From: Nitrincola iocasae | Lineage (GTDB): Bacteria > Pseudomonadota > Gammaproteobacteria > Pseudomonadales > Balneatricaceae | DNA length: 64,000 nt | Assembly (NCBI RefSeq): GCF_008727795.1 | Contig: NZ_CP044222.1 | Coordinates: forward strand, 3,410,001-3,474,000 | Reading direction: 5' to 3' | Shown here: in pieces, positions 36,209 to 43,741 of the stretch | Position numbering within the stretch: position 1 is the stretch's first letter | Layout: each line of letters starts with the position of its first letter | Notes under the pieces: generated by a model | Told to the model about the DNA's origin: nothing | Database searches by the model: none | What the model saw: the letters and a program-made list of their open reading frames with translations, nothing else | Translations under genes and position numbers: made by a program

Positions 36209-36708
36209 ACTTCACCAACCGACACTAACGGAAAAATCCCTGCATCATAAGCTTTTATGGCAATGCTGACCAGACAAGAGGTTTCACCCTCCCCCACGCA
36301 CTTTCCTTAGATCGCCCTTGCGAGTCAGGCCACAGCGGTGTTAAAGTTTCCAAAGCATAGGAAGTAAGTATGCTGCGGTGTTAACGAAATAAGATCAGAC
36401 ACACTGTAAACAAGGATCGGCTATAAGGACGCTATATGCCAAGGACTCACTTAATATTGGTCACCCGCAAATGGGAAACTGGCCAATCTACAATCAACGT
36501 ATTTTCTATTCATGATACCTCACCCCGACATGGGAAAATCAACTGTGGTTACTCTAATAGTAATTAACTGTTGAAAGAGGACAGCCATAGCGAATTGTTG
36601 AATGGGTTTAAAGTCTGAAATGGGTAACCGCATCAGCAAACCTAAGTCTTAGCAGATATCCGCCTTTGCCTCATTTATATAACTATAAGTGTATAAAAGG
36701 AGTAATTC
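36209..36708. other. 500-bp A+T-rich intergenic region upstream of tae4-like gene
   Basis: No long coding frame. It holds a 10-bp direct repeat GCGGTGTTAA at 36335-36344 and 36375-36384, and a 43-codon frame described separately. Near its right end TTATATAACTATAAG (about 36675-36690) is a plausible -10 area, followed by the strong AAAAGGAG site of the tae4-like gene. I see no transposase remnant. Confidence 0.5.
36436..36567 (+). CDS. Possible 43-aa small protein
   Basis: An ATG at 36436 with AAGGA spaced seven bases upstream opens a 43-codon frame ending in TAA at 36567. The product starts MPRTHLILVTRKWE, is hydrophilic and has no signal or membrane segment. I recognise no family. It lies in an otherwise non-coding accessory stretch and may be spurious; the ribosome site is the only support. 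Confidence 0.25.
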   Translation: MPRTHLILVTRKWETGQSTINVFSIHDTSPRHGKINCGYSNSN

Positions 36709-37175
36709 ATGCCAAAACCACTGCCATCACTCAAAAAGATGTGGGATAACTACCCCAACGGTACCGCCGCACAAGTCAAAAAAGATATCGGAGGGCGAGT
36801 AGATGCTAGTTGGATTACCAACACTTGCGTGATTCGACTGAGTCGAGGATTTAATTATGCGGGAGACCCAATCCAAAGGGGGGGGTTGCTGGTCTGAGTA
36901 CTGTATCCGGTGCTGATGGAAAATGGTACGGGTACCGCGTTCTCGAAATGGAAAGATACTTACGGACTGTTTACGGAAGCCCCGAAATCGAATTAACGAG
37001 GGGCGATGTAAGCGATTTCCGGGCTGCTGTTAGAGGACACCAAGGTATAATTCAGTTTAATGTTTCTGATTGGTCAGATGCAACCGGACATTTCGACATT
37101 TGGAATGGTTCCCAAATACGATTTAGCGAGTATTTCGCAAGAGCCCAGAGTATTAATCTTTGGAGGTGCTTATGA
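36709..37175 (+). pseudogene. tae4: Tae4-like type VI secretion amidase effector, frameshifted at poly-G
   Basis: Two frames together make one Tae4-like protein. The first (36709-36897, 62 aa) holds SLKKMWDNYP and the nucleophile region NTCVIRLSRGFNYAGDP with Cys40. It runs out of frame in a run of eight G at 36878-36885. The second frame, readable from 36885, gives VAGLSTVSGADGKWYGYRV, then GIIQFNVSDWSDATGHFDIW with the catalytic His, about residue 128 once joined. One more G (or two fewer) restores about 155 aa, a normal Tae4 length. Tae4 cleaves the peptide stem of peptidoglycan in rival cells. AAAAGGAG precedes the start. The break could be real decay, phase variation or a sequence error. 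No T6SS structural genes lie in this window. Confidence 0.82.
36878..36885 (+). repeat. Homopolymer G8 tract inside the tae4-like gene
   Basis: Eight consecutive G directly at the point where the tae4-like reading frame breaks. Runs of this length slip during replication and are classic contingency loci, but they are also frequent sites of sequencing error. With nine G the two halves of the gene fuse. Confidence 0.85.
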
Positions 37176-37609
37176 TTGGTTCGCATTACACTCGACTGAT
37201 TTCTTTTAGTTTGTGGGTGATCATGATTCTAATCATAGCGGGTTGTTCGCTATCCACGAATTACTCGGGGCCTCCTATTGACTTAATCATGGAGAATGTC
37301 AATTCAACAGATGAAACCGTCGTTTTGGAAGTCGAAGGAATGACCAAAGTCCAAGAGGATGATTCTTATGCAACGTGGAAAATCAACGCAACTGTTGTTA
37401 AATCTTTCAAAGGGAAACTTACCTCAGGCGAAAATATCGAATATTTTCGAACTGTAGAAACTGACCTTGAAACAACGCAACAAGGAAGCCGCCATCTCGT
37501 CAGTTTCGTTTGGAAAGGGAACCATCTTATCATTCCCGATGTAGGCTATCACTTTGAGTCTTCTCTACAATTGGAAAAACACCTTACAGCCGCTCTCCAG
37601 TCACCCTAA
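37172..37609 (+). CDS. Lipoprotein translationally coupled to tae4; candidate immunity protein
   Basis: A 145-aa protein. The ATG at 37172 overlaps the tae4-frame stop (37173-37175) as ATGA, with GGAGG seven bases upstream, so I prefer it to the TTG at 37160. The N-terminus is a lipoprotein signal with lipobox IAGC near residues 22-25. The mature part is A+T-rich in coding, predicted mostly beta, with no motif I recognise. It does not look like the helical Tai4 immunity family. The coupling and the periplasmic-facing anchor, the site where Tae4 would act, make an immunity role plausible; this is inference. Confidence 0.75.
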   Translation: MIGSHYTRLISFSLWVIMILIIAGCSLSTNYSGPPIDLIMENVNSTDETVVLEVEGMTKVQEDDSYATWKINATVVKSFKGKLTSGENIEYFRTVETDLETTQQGSRHLVSFVWKGNHLIIPDVGYHFESSLQLEKHLTAALQSP

Positions 37610-37724
37610 CACTCAAGTTTTGAAGCTCACATGGCACCTTTATTTTCATAGCTAGACAACCAAACCATGCAGGACCTACATAAAAGATGACATAAATAGT
37701 AAAGCCCTATATGAGTTTATCAGG

Positions 37725-38576
37725 TCAAACAGCTGAAAAATTTCGTAACTGCTGAATTTCTTCAGGCCAGATGGCTGGCTCAATGGTTTCGAGTATCAAG
37801 GGCATGCGTTGAAAACGTGGATCTTGTAGCAGGTACTCGAATACCGGCCAGCCAATTTCGCCCTGCCCCAGTGAGTGGTGGCGATCAATACGACTTCCCA
37901 AGCCTCCCTTGGAGTCATTCAGATGCATTGCCTTCAAATAGGAAAACCCCACCAGTCGTTCAAACTCAGCAAAGGTTTGCTCACAGGCTTCAGGGGTGCG
38001 CAGATCATAACCAGCCGCAAAGATATGACAAGTATCGATGCAAACGCCGATGCGCGTTTTATCTGTGACCTGCTCTATAATCTCTGCCAGATGCTCGAAA
38101 CGATTGCCCAAATTGCTTCCCTGGCCAGCGGTTGCCTCTAGTACCGCCGTCACACCCACAGTCTGATCCAAGGCCTGGTTGATTGATTCTGCTATCCGGG
38201 TCAGACATTCCGACTCACTGATCTCACGCAGGTGACTGCCGGGATGAAAATTCAACCAGACCAGTCCCAGCTGTTTACAGCGCTGTATTTCATCCACAAA
38301 AGCCGCCCGTGATTTAGCCAGCGCCTCGGCATCAGGGTGCCCGAGGTTAATCAGATAGCTATCATGCGGCAGCACCTGCTCTGGACTAAAACCATACTGA
38401 GCACAGCGCTGCTTAAAGGCGGAGATACTGGTTTCAGTTAAGGGTTTGGCGTCCCAGCGGCGCTGATTTTTGGTAAACAGAGCAAAGGCATTAGCCCCGA
38501 TGGCCTGCGCATTCTCAGGTGCATTTTCAACACCCCCTGAGGCGCTGACATGCGCGCCGATCCAGTACTCACTCAC
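37725..38576 (-). CDS. nfo: Deoxyribonuclease IV (endonuclease IV)
   Basis: An AP endonuclease that cuts the backbone 5' to abasic sites in base-excision repair, using a trinuclear zinc centre. The 283-aa TIM-barrel protein shows the family motifs GAHVSASGG near residue 7, HDSYLINLG, NFHPGSH, LEATAGQG, CIDTCHIFAAGYD and HLNDSKGGLGSRIDRH, which carry the metal-ligand His, Glu and Asp residues. It closes the tae4 islet on the right, reading toward it. Confidence 0.97.
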   Translation of the reverse strand: MSEYWIGAHVSASGGVENAPENAQAIGANAFALFTKNQRRWDAKPLTETSISAFKQRCAQYGFSPEQVLPHDSYLINLGHPDAEALAKSRAAFVDEIQRCKQLGLVWLNFHPGSHLREISESECLTRIAESINQALDQTVGVTAVLEATAGQGSNLGNRFEHLAEIIEQVTDKTRIGVCIDTCHIFAAGYDLRTPEACEQTFAEFERLVGFSYLKAMHLNDSKGGLGSRIDRHHSLGQGEIGWPVFEYLLQDPRFQRMPLILETIEPAIWPEEIQQLRNFSAV

Positions 38577-38628
38577 AAAAATCTCCTGTCACCTGGATGT
38601 TGATTACACTGACCTGGTAAATAGCCTA

Positions 38629-38994
38629 TTAGCCAAAACGTTGTTCAAGGTACGTATTGATAGCCGCTGATTCGTACAACCAGGTAACCCGGTCAGCTTC
38701 TTCAATTCGCAGACAAGGCACCTGAATTTTGCCACCCTGCTGTTGCAGTTCCTCACGTGCCTGTGGATCATTCTTGGCATCACGTAAAGCCACATTCAGA
38801 TTCAGTCGGTGCAGTGAGCGACGGGTTTTTACACAAAATGGGCAGGCACGGAACTGATACAGCGCCAGCTTCTGTGTGGCCTGGTCAACCTCAGCTTGCA
38901 ACTCAGCCGGACGAGGCATCTTGCGCGGACGGGTAATAAAGTCGATAAAGATAATCAAATTCCCCAAGCCATTTCGTAACGCTTTTACTAACAT
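38629..38994 (-). CDS. Glutaredoxin-like/GST N-terminal thioredoxin-fold protein
   Basis: A 121-aa protein. A hydrophobic N-terminal segment (about residues 8-20) precedes the glutaredoxin fold. The redox motif is CPFC at 51-54, followed by the cis-Pro strand IQVPCLRIEE and a helix LYESAAINTYLEQRF typical of glutaredoxin or GST-N domains. It may be membrane-tethered or simply have an amphipathic N-terminus. It lies on the opposite side of a repeat-rich gap from ahpF/ahpC, so a thiol-redox link is possible. Confidence 0.85.
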   Translation of the reverse strand: MLVKALRNGLGNLIIFIDFITRPRKMPRPAELQAEVDQATQKLALYQFRACPFCVKTRRSLHRLNLNVALRDAKNDPQAREELQQQGGKIQVPCLRIEEADRVTWLYESAAINTYLEQRFG

Positions 38995-39122
38995 AATCGT
39001 CTCACCTGCCGTTAAATCGAAGGCGCAGAGTTTAACAGAATCTGGTGGTTTTAGCAGGCAAACCGAGGCTCATCCAGGGTAATCTCACTATCTTGCACTC
39101 ATAACGACGTGGCTTAGAGGGC

Positions 39123-39220
39123 CAATGGGATCGGATCTGTCTGACTCGCCGTAAACCCATCCCTGGAGGCTCCAGCGCGCCATCCATGGCGCACAGGGTC
39201 AGCCAAATTCGATCCCATCA
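39123..39220. repeat. 98-bp palindromic element with imperfect 25-bp terminal inverted repeats
   Basis: The left end (39123-39147, starting CAATGGGATCGGATC) and the reverse complement of the right end (39196-39220) match at about 19 of 25 positions. Inside is GGAGGCTCC and a hairpin GCGCCAT-CC-ATGGCGC near 39177-39192. No coding potential. The CCATCCATGG-type palindromes resemble small intergenic repeats of marine gammaproteobacteria; the family assignment is from memory, not a search. Confidence 0.65.
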
Positions 39221-39373
39221 GCCCTCATCAACTTGGGTGCCAGCGGAAAGCCGGTTTCAAACTGGCACTTGCCAAAGCTCTTTGCCATATCTCCGAATCA
39301 TGGGCTTAATTCGGTGTTCCATGCCATAACGGTGATTTTTATCCTGAAACTGGCACAGGGCTGTGGGCTGGGT

Positions 39374-39518
39374 GGTGATATCGCTTTGGTGAGACCGTCT
39401 GCCACCAGGGCCGAAAAATGCTCCTGCATTTTCGGCATTCCCGCCGTCCATGGCGGTCAAGGTGGCAGCCGAGCGGTCATGGATGACGAACAGCGTGTCA
39501 CACCAAAGCGATACCACT
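39374..39518. repeat. 145-bp palindrome-rich element with terminal inverted repeats
   Basis: ATCGCTTTGGTG at 39380-39391 is repeated exactly in inverse orientation at 39501-39512, and flanking bases extend an imperfect match to about 28 bp. Inside are three further palindromes: CCGAAAAATGC/GCATTTTCGG near 39411-39435, CCGCC/GGCGG near 39439-39456, and GTCAT-GG-ATGAC near 39477-39488. The spacer between this element and the one at 39.1 kb carries a direct repeat AAACTGGCAC (39259-39268, 39347-39356). No gene is visible in 38995-39610. Confidence 0.6.
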
Positions 39519-39553
39519 ACCCCGCGTGGCACTGAGCAATCGCCCCCCTTTAA

Positions 39554-39585
39554 AGAAAAAGCCCGGAAGACTGGGCAACCGGGCT
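39554..39585 (-). terminator. Rho-independent terminator of ahpF
   Basis: Read on the minus strand, AGCCCGG (39585-39579) pairs with CCGGGCT (39566-39560) around a 12-base loop and is followed by TTTTCTTT. An outer CCCCCCTTTA/TAAAGGGGGG palindrome encloses it. It lies 26 bp after the ahpF stop. Confidence 0.85.
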
Positions 39586-39610
39586 ATAAAGGGGGGGAAC
39601 GCTGTTACGA

Positions 39611-41179
39611 TCAGGCAGCGGCTTCGTCTTCCACTGATGAGCGGATCAGATAATCAAAAGCACCTAACGCCGCTGCAGAGCCATTGCCCATGGCAATGAT
39701 AATCTGTTTATAAGGCACGTTTGTGACATCACCGGCGGCAAACACTCCCGGAATATGCGTTTCGCCGTGGCTATTAACTTCGATTTCACCAAAACGTGAC
39801 AGTTCCAGAGTGTCTTTCAGCCAATCGGTATTCGGTACCAGTCCGATTTGCACAAAGATACCCGCCACATCCAGATCATAGGTCTGGTTATCGTTACGGT
39901 CTTTATAGGTCAGACCGATCACTTTTTTGCCATCACCACGCACTTGTGTGGTTTGTGCCATTTTAATGATGGTGATATTGGCCATGGAAGCCGCTTTCTT
40001 TTGCAGCACGGCATCAGCACGCAGCGTGTCACCAAACTCCAGCACGGTCACATGCTCAACAATACCAGCAAGGTCGATGGCCGCTTCAATACCGGAATTT
40101 CCGCCACCAATCACCGCGACACGCTTGCCTTTAAACAGCGGACCATCACAGTGCGGGCAGTAGGCGACACCCTTACCACGGTATTCCTGCTCACCCGGTA
40201 CGTTCATTTCGCGCCAGCGCGCACCGGTTGCCAGGATGACGGACTTGCTCTTCAGCGTTGCGCCATTTTCCAGATCGATTTCAATCAGCTTTTCACGACG
40301 CAACTTGCTCGCACGTTGATTATCCATAACCTCAACGTCATACTCTTTAACATGCTGTTCCAGGCTGGCAACCAGTTTGGGGCCTTCGGTGTAGTTCACC
40401 GAGATAAAGTTCTCAATACCCACCGTGTCCATAACCTGTCCACCGAAACGCTCGGCAACCAGACCTGTGCGTATACCTTTACGTGCAGCATAGATGGCAG
40501 CCGCAGCACCGGCGGGCCCACCACCGACGATGAGCACATCATAAGGCTCTTTTTTATTCAGGTCGGCAGCTTCACGCTTGGAAGCACCGGCATCGACCTT
40601 ACCCAGTATTTCTTTCAGCGTCATACGTCCCTGACCAAAGGGCTTGCCATTCAGCAAAACCGTTGGCACGGCCATAATTTCCCGCTCGGTCACTTCATCC
40701 TGAAACAAGGCGCCATCGATCATCACACTGGTGACATTTGGATTAAGTACTGCCATCAGGTTCAGTGCCTGAACCACATCCGGGCAGTTCTGGCAGGAGA
40801 GCGAAATATAGGTTTCAAAATGAAACTCACCTTGCAGGCTTTTGGCCTGCTCAATCAACGCCGCTTCAGCTTTGGAAGGATAACCACCGCTCTGTAACAG
40901 AGCCAGTACCAGCGAGGTAAATTCGTGCCCCATCGGAATACCGGCAAAACGTACCCGTGGAGTTTCACCGACCGGCGCAATTGCCATGCTCGGGGTTCTT
41001 TCACTGCCATCGGTCAGTTGCTTAAGGCTGATTTTGTCACTCAGCTCAGCTATTTCCTGACACAAGCCAAGCAGCTCTTTCGATTTTGCACTTTCGTCAG
41101 TGGACACAGTAATCTCAATCGGATTAACGATATTCTGCAGATAAGTGTCCAGTTGTTTCTTAAGATTCGCATCCAACAT
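39611..41179 (-). CDS. ahpF: Alkyl hydroperoxide reductase subunit F
   Basis: The NADH- and FAD-dependent disulfide reductase that recharges AhpC. The 522-aa protein has the N-terminal double thioredoxin-fold domain with CQNC at 129-132, an FAD-binding start near residue 214 (DVLIVGGGPAGAAAAIYAARKG), the active disulfide CPHC at 341-344, NADH-binding GGGNSGIEAAIDLAG, and the C-terminal GVFAAGDVTNVPYKQI. It follows ahpC by 92 bp on the same strand. Confidence 0.97.
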   Translation of the reverse strand: MLDANLKKQLDTYLQNIVNPIEITVSTDESAKSKELLGLCQEIAELSDKISLKQLTDGSERTPSMAIAPVGETPRVRFAGIPMGHEFTSLVLALLQSGGYPSKAEAALIEQAKSLQGEFHFETYISLSCQNCPDVVQALNLMAVLNPNVTSVMIDGALFQDEVTEREIMAVPTVLLNGKPFGQGRMTLKEILGKVDAGASKREAADLNKKEPYDVLIVGGGPAGAAAAIYAARKGIRTGLVAERFGGQVMDTVGIENFISVNYTEGPKLVASLEQHVKEYDVEVMDNQRASKLRREKLIEIDLENGATLKSKSVILATGARWREMNVPGEQEYRGKGVAYCPHCDGPLFKGKRVAVIGGGNSGIEAAIDLAGIVEHVTVLEFGDTLRADAVLQKKAASMANITIIKMAQTTQVRGDGKKVIGLTYKDRNDNQTYDLDVAGIFVQIGLVPNTDWLKDTLELSRFGEIEVNSHGETHIPGVFAAGDVTNVPYKQIIIAMGNGSAAALGAFDYLIRSSVEDEAAA

Positions 41180-41225
41180 GAGACCGTCCTTTAACGATAA
41201 GGAAATTAAATTCGGCGGGGATAGA

Positions 41226-41250
41226 AGCCGGCCCAGGTACTGGACCGGCT
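41226..41250 (-). promoter_or_regulatory. Stem-loop between ahpC and ahpF
   Basis: AGCCGG and CCAG (41226-41236) pair with CTGG and CCGGCT (41240-41250) around a GTA loop, with one internal mismatch. No U-tract follows on the minus strand (it continues TTCTATCCCC), so it is more likely an mRNA-stabilising or attenuating hairpin than a full terminator. It could let AhpC be made in excess over AhpF. Confidence 0.6.
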
Positions 41251-41271
41251 GAGTTAGCAGCAGATCAGAGT

Positions 41272-41835
41272 TTAGATCTTGCCAACGAGGTCCAGAGAAG
41301 GTGACAGCGTTTCTTCACCTGGTTGCCAGGAAGCAGGGCAAACTTCGCCATCATGTTCAGCTACATACTGAGCAGCCTGGATTTTACGCACCAGTTCTTT
41401 AGCCGAACGGCCAATACCCAGATCGTGAATCTCAGCAACTTTGATTTCACCCTCAGGGTTGATCACGAAAGTACCACGCAGTGCCAGACCATCTTCCTCG
41501 ATCATCACATCAAAGTTACGTGAAATAACACCTGTTGGGTCAGCAAGCATCGGGAACTGGATTTTTTTGATGGTGTCGGACGCATCATGCCAGGCTTTGT
41601 GGGTAAAATGAGTATCAGTAGACACAGAGTATACTTCAACGCCCATTTCCTGCAGTTTCGGATAGAAATCTGCCAGATCACCCAGCTCAGTCGGGCATAC
41701 AAAGGTGAAATCAGCTGGGTAGAAGAATACGACTGACCACTTACCTTTCAGGTCAGCATCAGAGACCTGAACAAACTCACCCTTATGGTAAGCCGTGGCG
41801 TGGAAAGGTTTAACTTCAGTGTTAATCAGTGACAT
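41272..41835 (-). CDS. ahpC: Alkyl hydroperoxide reductase subunit C (typical 2-Cys peroxiredoxin)
   Basis: Reduces H2O2 and organic peroxides in the cytoplasm. The 187-aa protein has the peroxidatic Cys47 in FVCPTELGD and the resolving Cys166 in GEVCPASW. YP-x-DFTF upstream and the GGLG-like region (replaced by a DGLALRGTF stretch) fit AhpC. A strong AGGAG lies before the ATG. The 104-bp upstream gap has a TATTAT -10-like box and an A+T palindrome TTAATATATATTAA, but I could not define an OxyR site. Confidence 0.97.
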   Translation of the reverse strand: MSLINTEVKPFHATAYHKGEFVQVSDADLKGKWSVVFFYPADFTFVCPTELGDLADFYPKLQEMGVEVYSVSTDTHFTHKAWHDASDTIKKIQFPMLADPTGVISRNFDVMIEEDGLALRGTFVINPEGEIKVAEIHDLGIGRSAKELVRKIQAAQYVAEHDGEVCPASWQPGEETLSPSLDLVGKI

Positions 41836-41939
41836 TTTGTTCTCCTGTTAAGGTTGTCGTTATTCAACAACACCATAATAGGAAACTTTTCCAGCTTTGG
41901 GAAATTAATATATATTAACAGATCGATTGATTTTATTTA

Positions 41940-43676
41940 TCAGGATATCGGGATCACTGTATCCACCATCAATTGCAGACTGACCTGTCCGCGAAACTCA
42001 TTGCGAGACAGGCGATAAACCATGCGAACCTGTTGAACAGACTCATCTGGCCAAAGTTCAGTATCCACATTGAAGGTAATCGCGTCTACTGCCAGCGAGC
42101 CTCCGACTGGCATAACCACCAGTTTCAAGTGACGATAACCGACTATACGCTGCTGCAACACCCGGAATTCGCCATCAAACACAGGTTCCGGGAACTGATG
42201 CCCCCAGGGACCGGCATCCTGCAGCAATGCCGCCAGTTCCAGATTCAAATCAGTTTCAGCCAGGGGGCCGTCTGTCATCAGAATACGCTGAAGATCCTGT
42301 GATGCCAAACGTGCTCTGACCTCCTGATCAAACGCCTGACGAAAAGCCCCCAGATCCTGTTGTGCCAGGGATAAGCCAGCCGCCATCGCATGGCCGCCAA
42401 ATTTACGTAACAACCCAGGATGACGCGCCGCTATAGCATCCAGTCCATCACGAATATGAAACCCTGGAATGGAACGTGCTGATCCTTTAACCTCATCCCC
42501 TTCTCCCGGGGCAAACGCAATGACCGGGCGATGCAGTCGCTCCTTGATACGCGATGCCAGGATACCCACAACCCCCTGGTGCCACCCAGGATCAAACAGG
42601 CAAACGCCCCAGGGCATTTCGGTCTCACTCAACGGCAAGTCGGCGAGTATATCCAGAGCCTGCTGCTGCATCTCACGCTCAATACTGCGCCGCTCAATAT
42701 TCAGATCATTAAGCAGTTGAGCGAACTCCTGCGCCTGCTGCGGATCATCACACAACAGGCATTCAATACCAATCGACATATCTTCCAGGCGCCCAGCTGC
42801 ATTCAGCCGAGGCGCGATAGCAAAGCCCAGATCCGCCGCCATCAACTGCTCCCGACGCCGTCCGGCCACCTCCAGCAGTGCCAGAATGCCTGGACGAGCC
42901 TGGCCGGCACGGATACGTAACAAGCCTTGATGAACCAGGGTGCGGTTATTGTGCTCCAGCGCCACCACATCAGCCACAGTACCCAAAGCAACCAAATCCA
43001 GCAGACTCGCCAGGTTGGGCGCCTGAATACCCCGTTGTTCAAAATAGCCCTGCTGCAGTAGTGACCGGCGCAAGGCAATCATGACATAAAAAATCACCCC
43101 GACACCGCAAGTGGACTTGGCGATAAATTCACAGCCGTACTGATTGGGGTTGACGATGGCACAGGCCGCCGGAAGCTTATCCCCAGGTAGGTGATGATCA
43201 GTGATAATTACATCCAGCCCGAGCTGTGTGGCCCGCTCAACGCCGTCTACACTGGAAATACCGTTATCGACCGTGACGATCAGTTGCGGTTGCTGCCGGG
43301 CCGCCACCTCGACTATCTCTGGGCTCAGGCCATAACCAAATTCAAAACGGTTAGGCACCAGATAGCTGACTTTCTTTGCACCCATCATCCGCAGTGCCAG
43401 CATTGCCAAGGCCGTACTGGTCGCTCCATCACAATCAAAATCGCCAACAATCAGGATCGACTCCTGCTTGTGCAAGGCATCGACCAGACGCGCGACAGCG
43501 GTCGCCATCCCCTTCATCCGGGTATCGGGCAACAACTCATGCAGGTTACGCCCGATCTGGGTTGGATCAGTAATGCCCCGTGCCGCATACACCCGTGCCA
43601 GAACAGGATGAAGGGCATCCAGTGCAGCAACGGAATCAACAGTTGAGGTGCGGCGTTGTATCAATGCAGAAGACAT
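41940..43676 (-). CDS. recJ: Single-stranded-DNA-specific exonuclease RecJ
   Basis: A 5'-3' ssDNA exonuclease of the DHH phosphoesterase family used in recombination, mismatch and base-excision repair. The 578-aa protein has motif I with DFDCDG near residues 79-84, the DHH motif in ITDHHLPG, the DHHA1 part with GSARSIPGFH and KFGGHAMAAGLSL, and a C-terminal OB-fold. Length is normal. It lies 65 bp downstream of thrC on the same strand. Confidence 0.97.
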   Translation of the reverse strand: MSSALIQRRTSTVDSVAALDALHPVLARVYAARGITDPTQIGRNLHELLPDTRMKGMATAVARLVDALHKQESILIVGDFDCDGATSTALAMLALRMMGAKKVSYLVPNRFEFGYGLSPEIVEVAARQQPQLIVTVDNGISSVDGVERATQLGLDVIITDHHLPGDKLPAACAIVNPNQYGCEFIAKSTCGVGVIFYVMIALRRSLLQQGYFEQRGIQAPNLASLLDLVALGTVADVVALEHNNRTLVHQGLLRIRAGQARPGILALLEVAGRRREQLMAADLGFAIAPRLNAAGRLEDMSIGIECLLCDDPQQAQEFAQLLNDLNIERRSIEREMQQQALDILADLPLSETEMPWGVCLFDPGWHQGVVGILASRIKERLHRPVIAFAPGEGDEVKGSARSIPGFHIRDGLDAIAARHPGLLRKFGGHAMAAGLSLAQQDLGAFRQAFDQEVRARLASQDLQRILMTDGPLAETDLNLELAALLQDAGPWGHQFPEPVFDGEFRVLQQRIVGYRHLKLVVMPVGGSLAVDAITFNVDTELWPDESVQQVRMVYRLSRNEFRGQVSLQLMVDTVIPIS

Positions 43677-43741
43677 AAGGGAAGGCAGCGTCAGTCAGAA
43701 TAACACTGGGCACCCGGTCACAGCCAGGATGCCCACAGGAA

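Noticed and set aside
39848..40897. A 349-codon open frame on the plus strand
   Set aside because: It lies wholly antisense to ahpF, whose protein is fully recognisable; the antisense product shows no family motif and reflects codon bias of ahpF.
41836..41939. Possible OxyR site upstream of ahpC
   Set aside because: There is an A+T palindrome and a -10-like box, but I could not match four spaced ATAG-type elements, so no operator is claimed.
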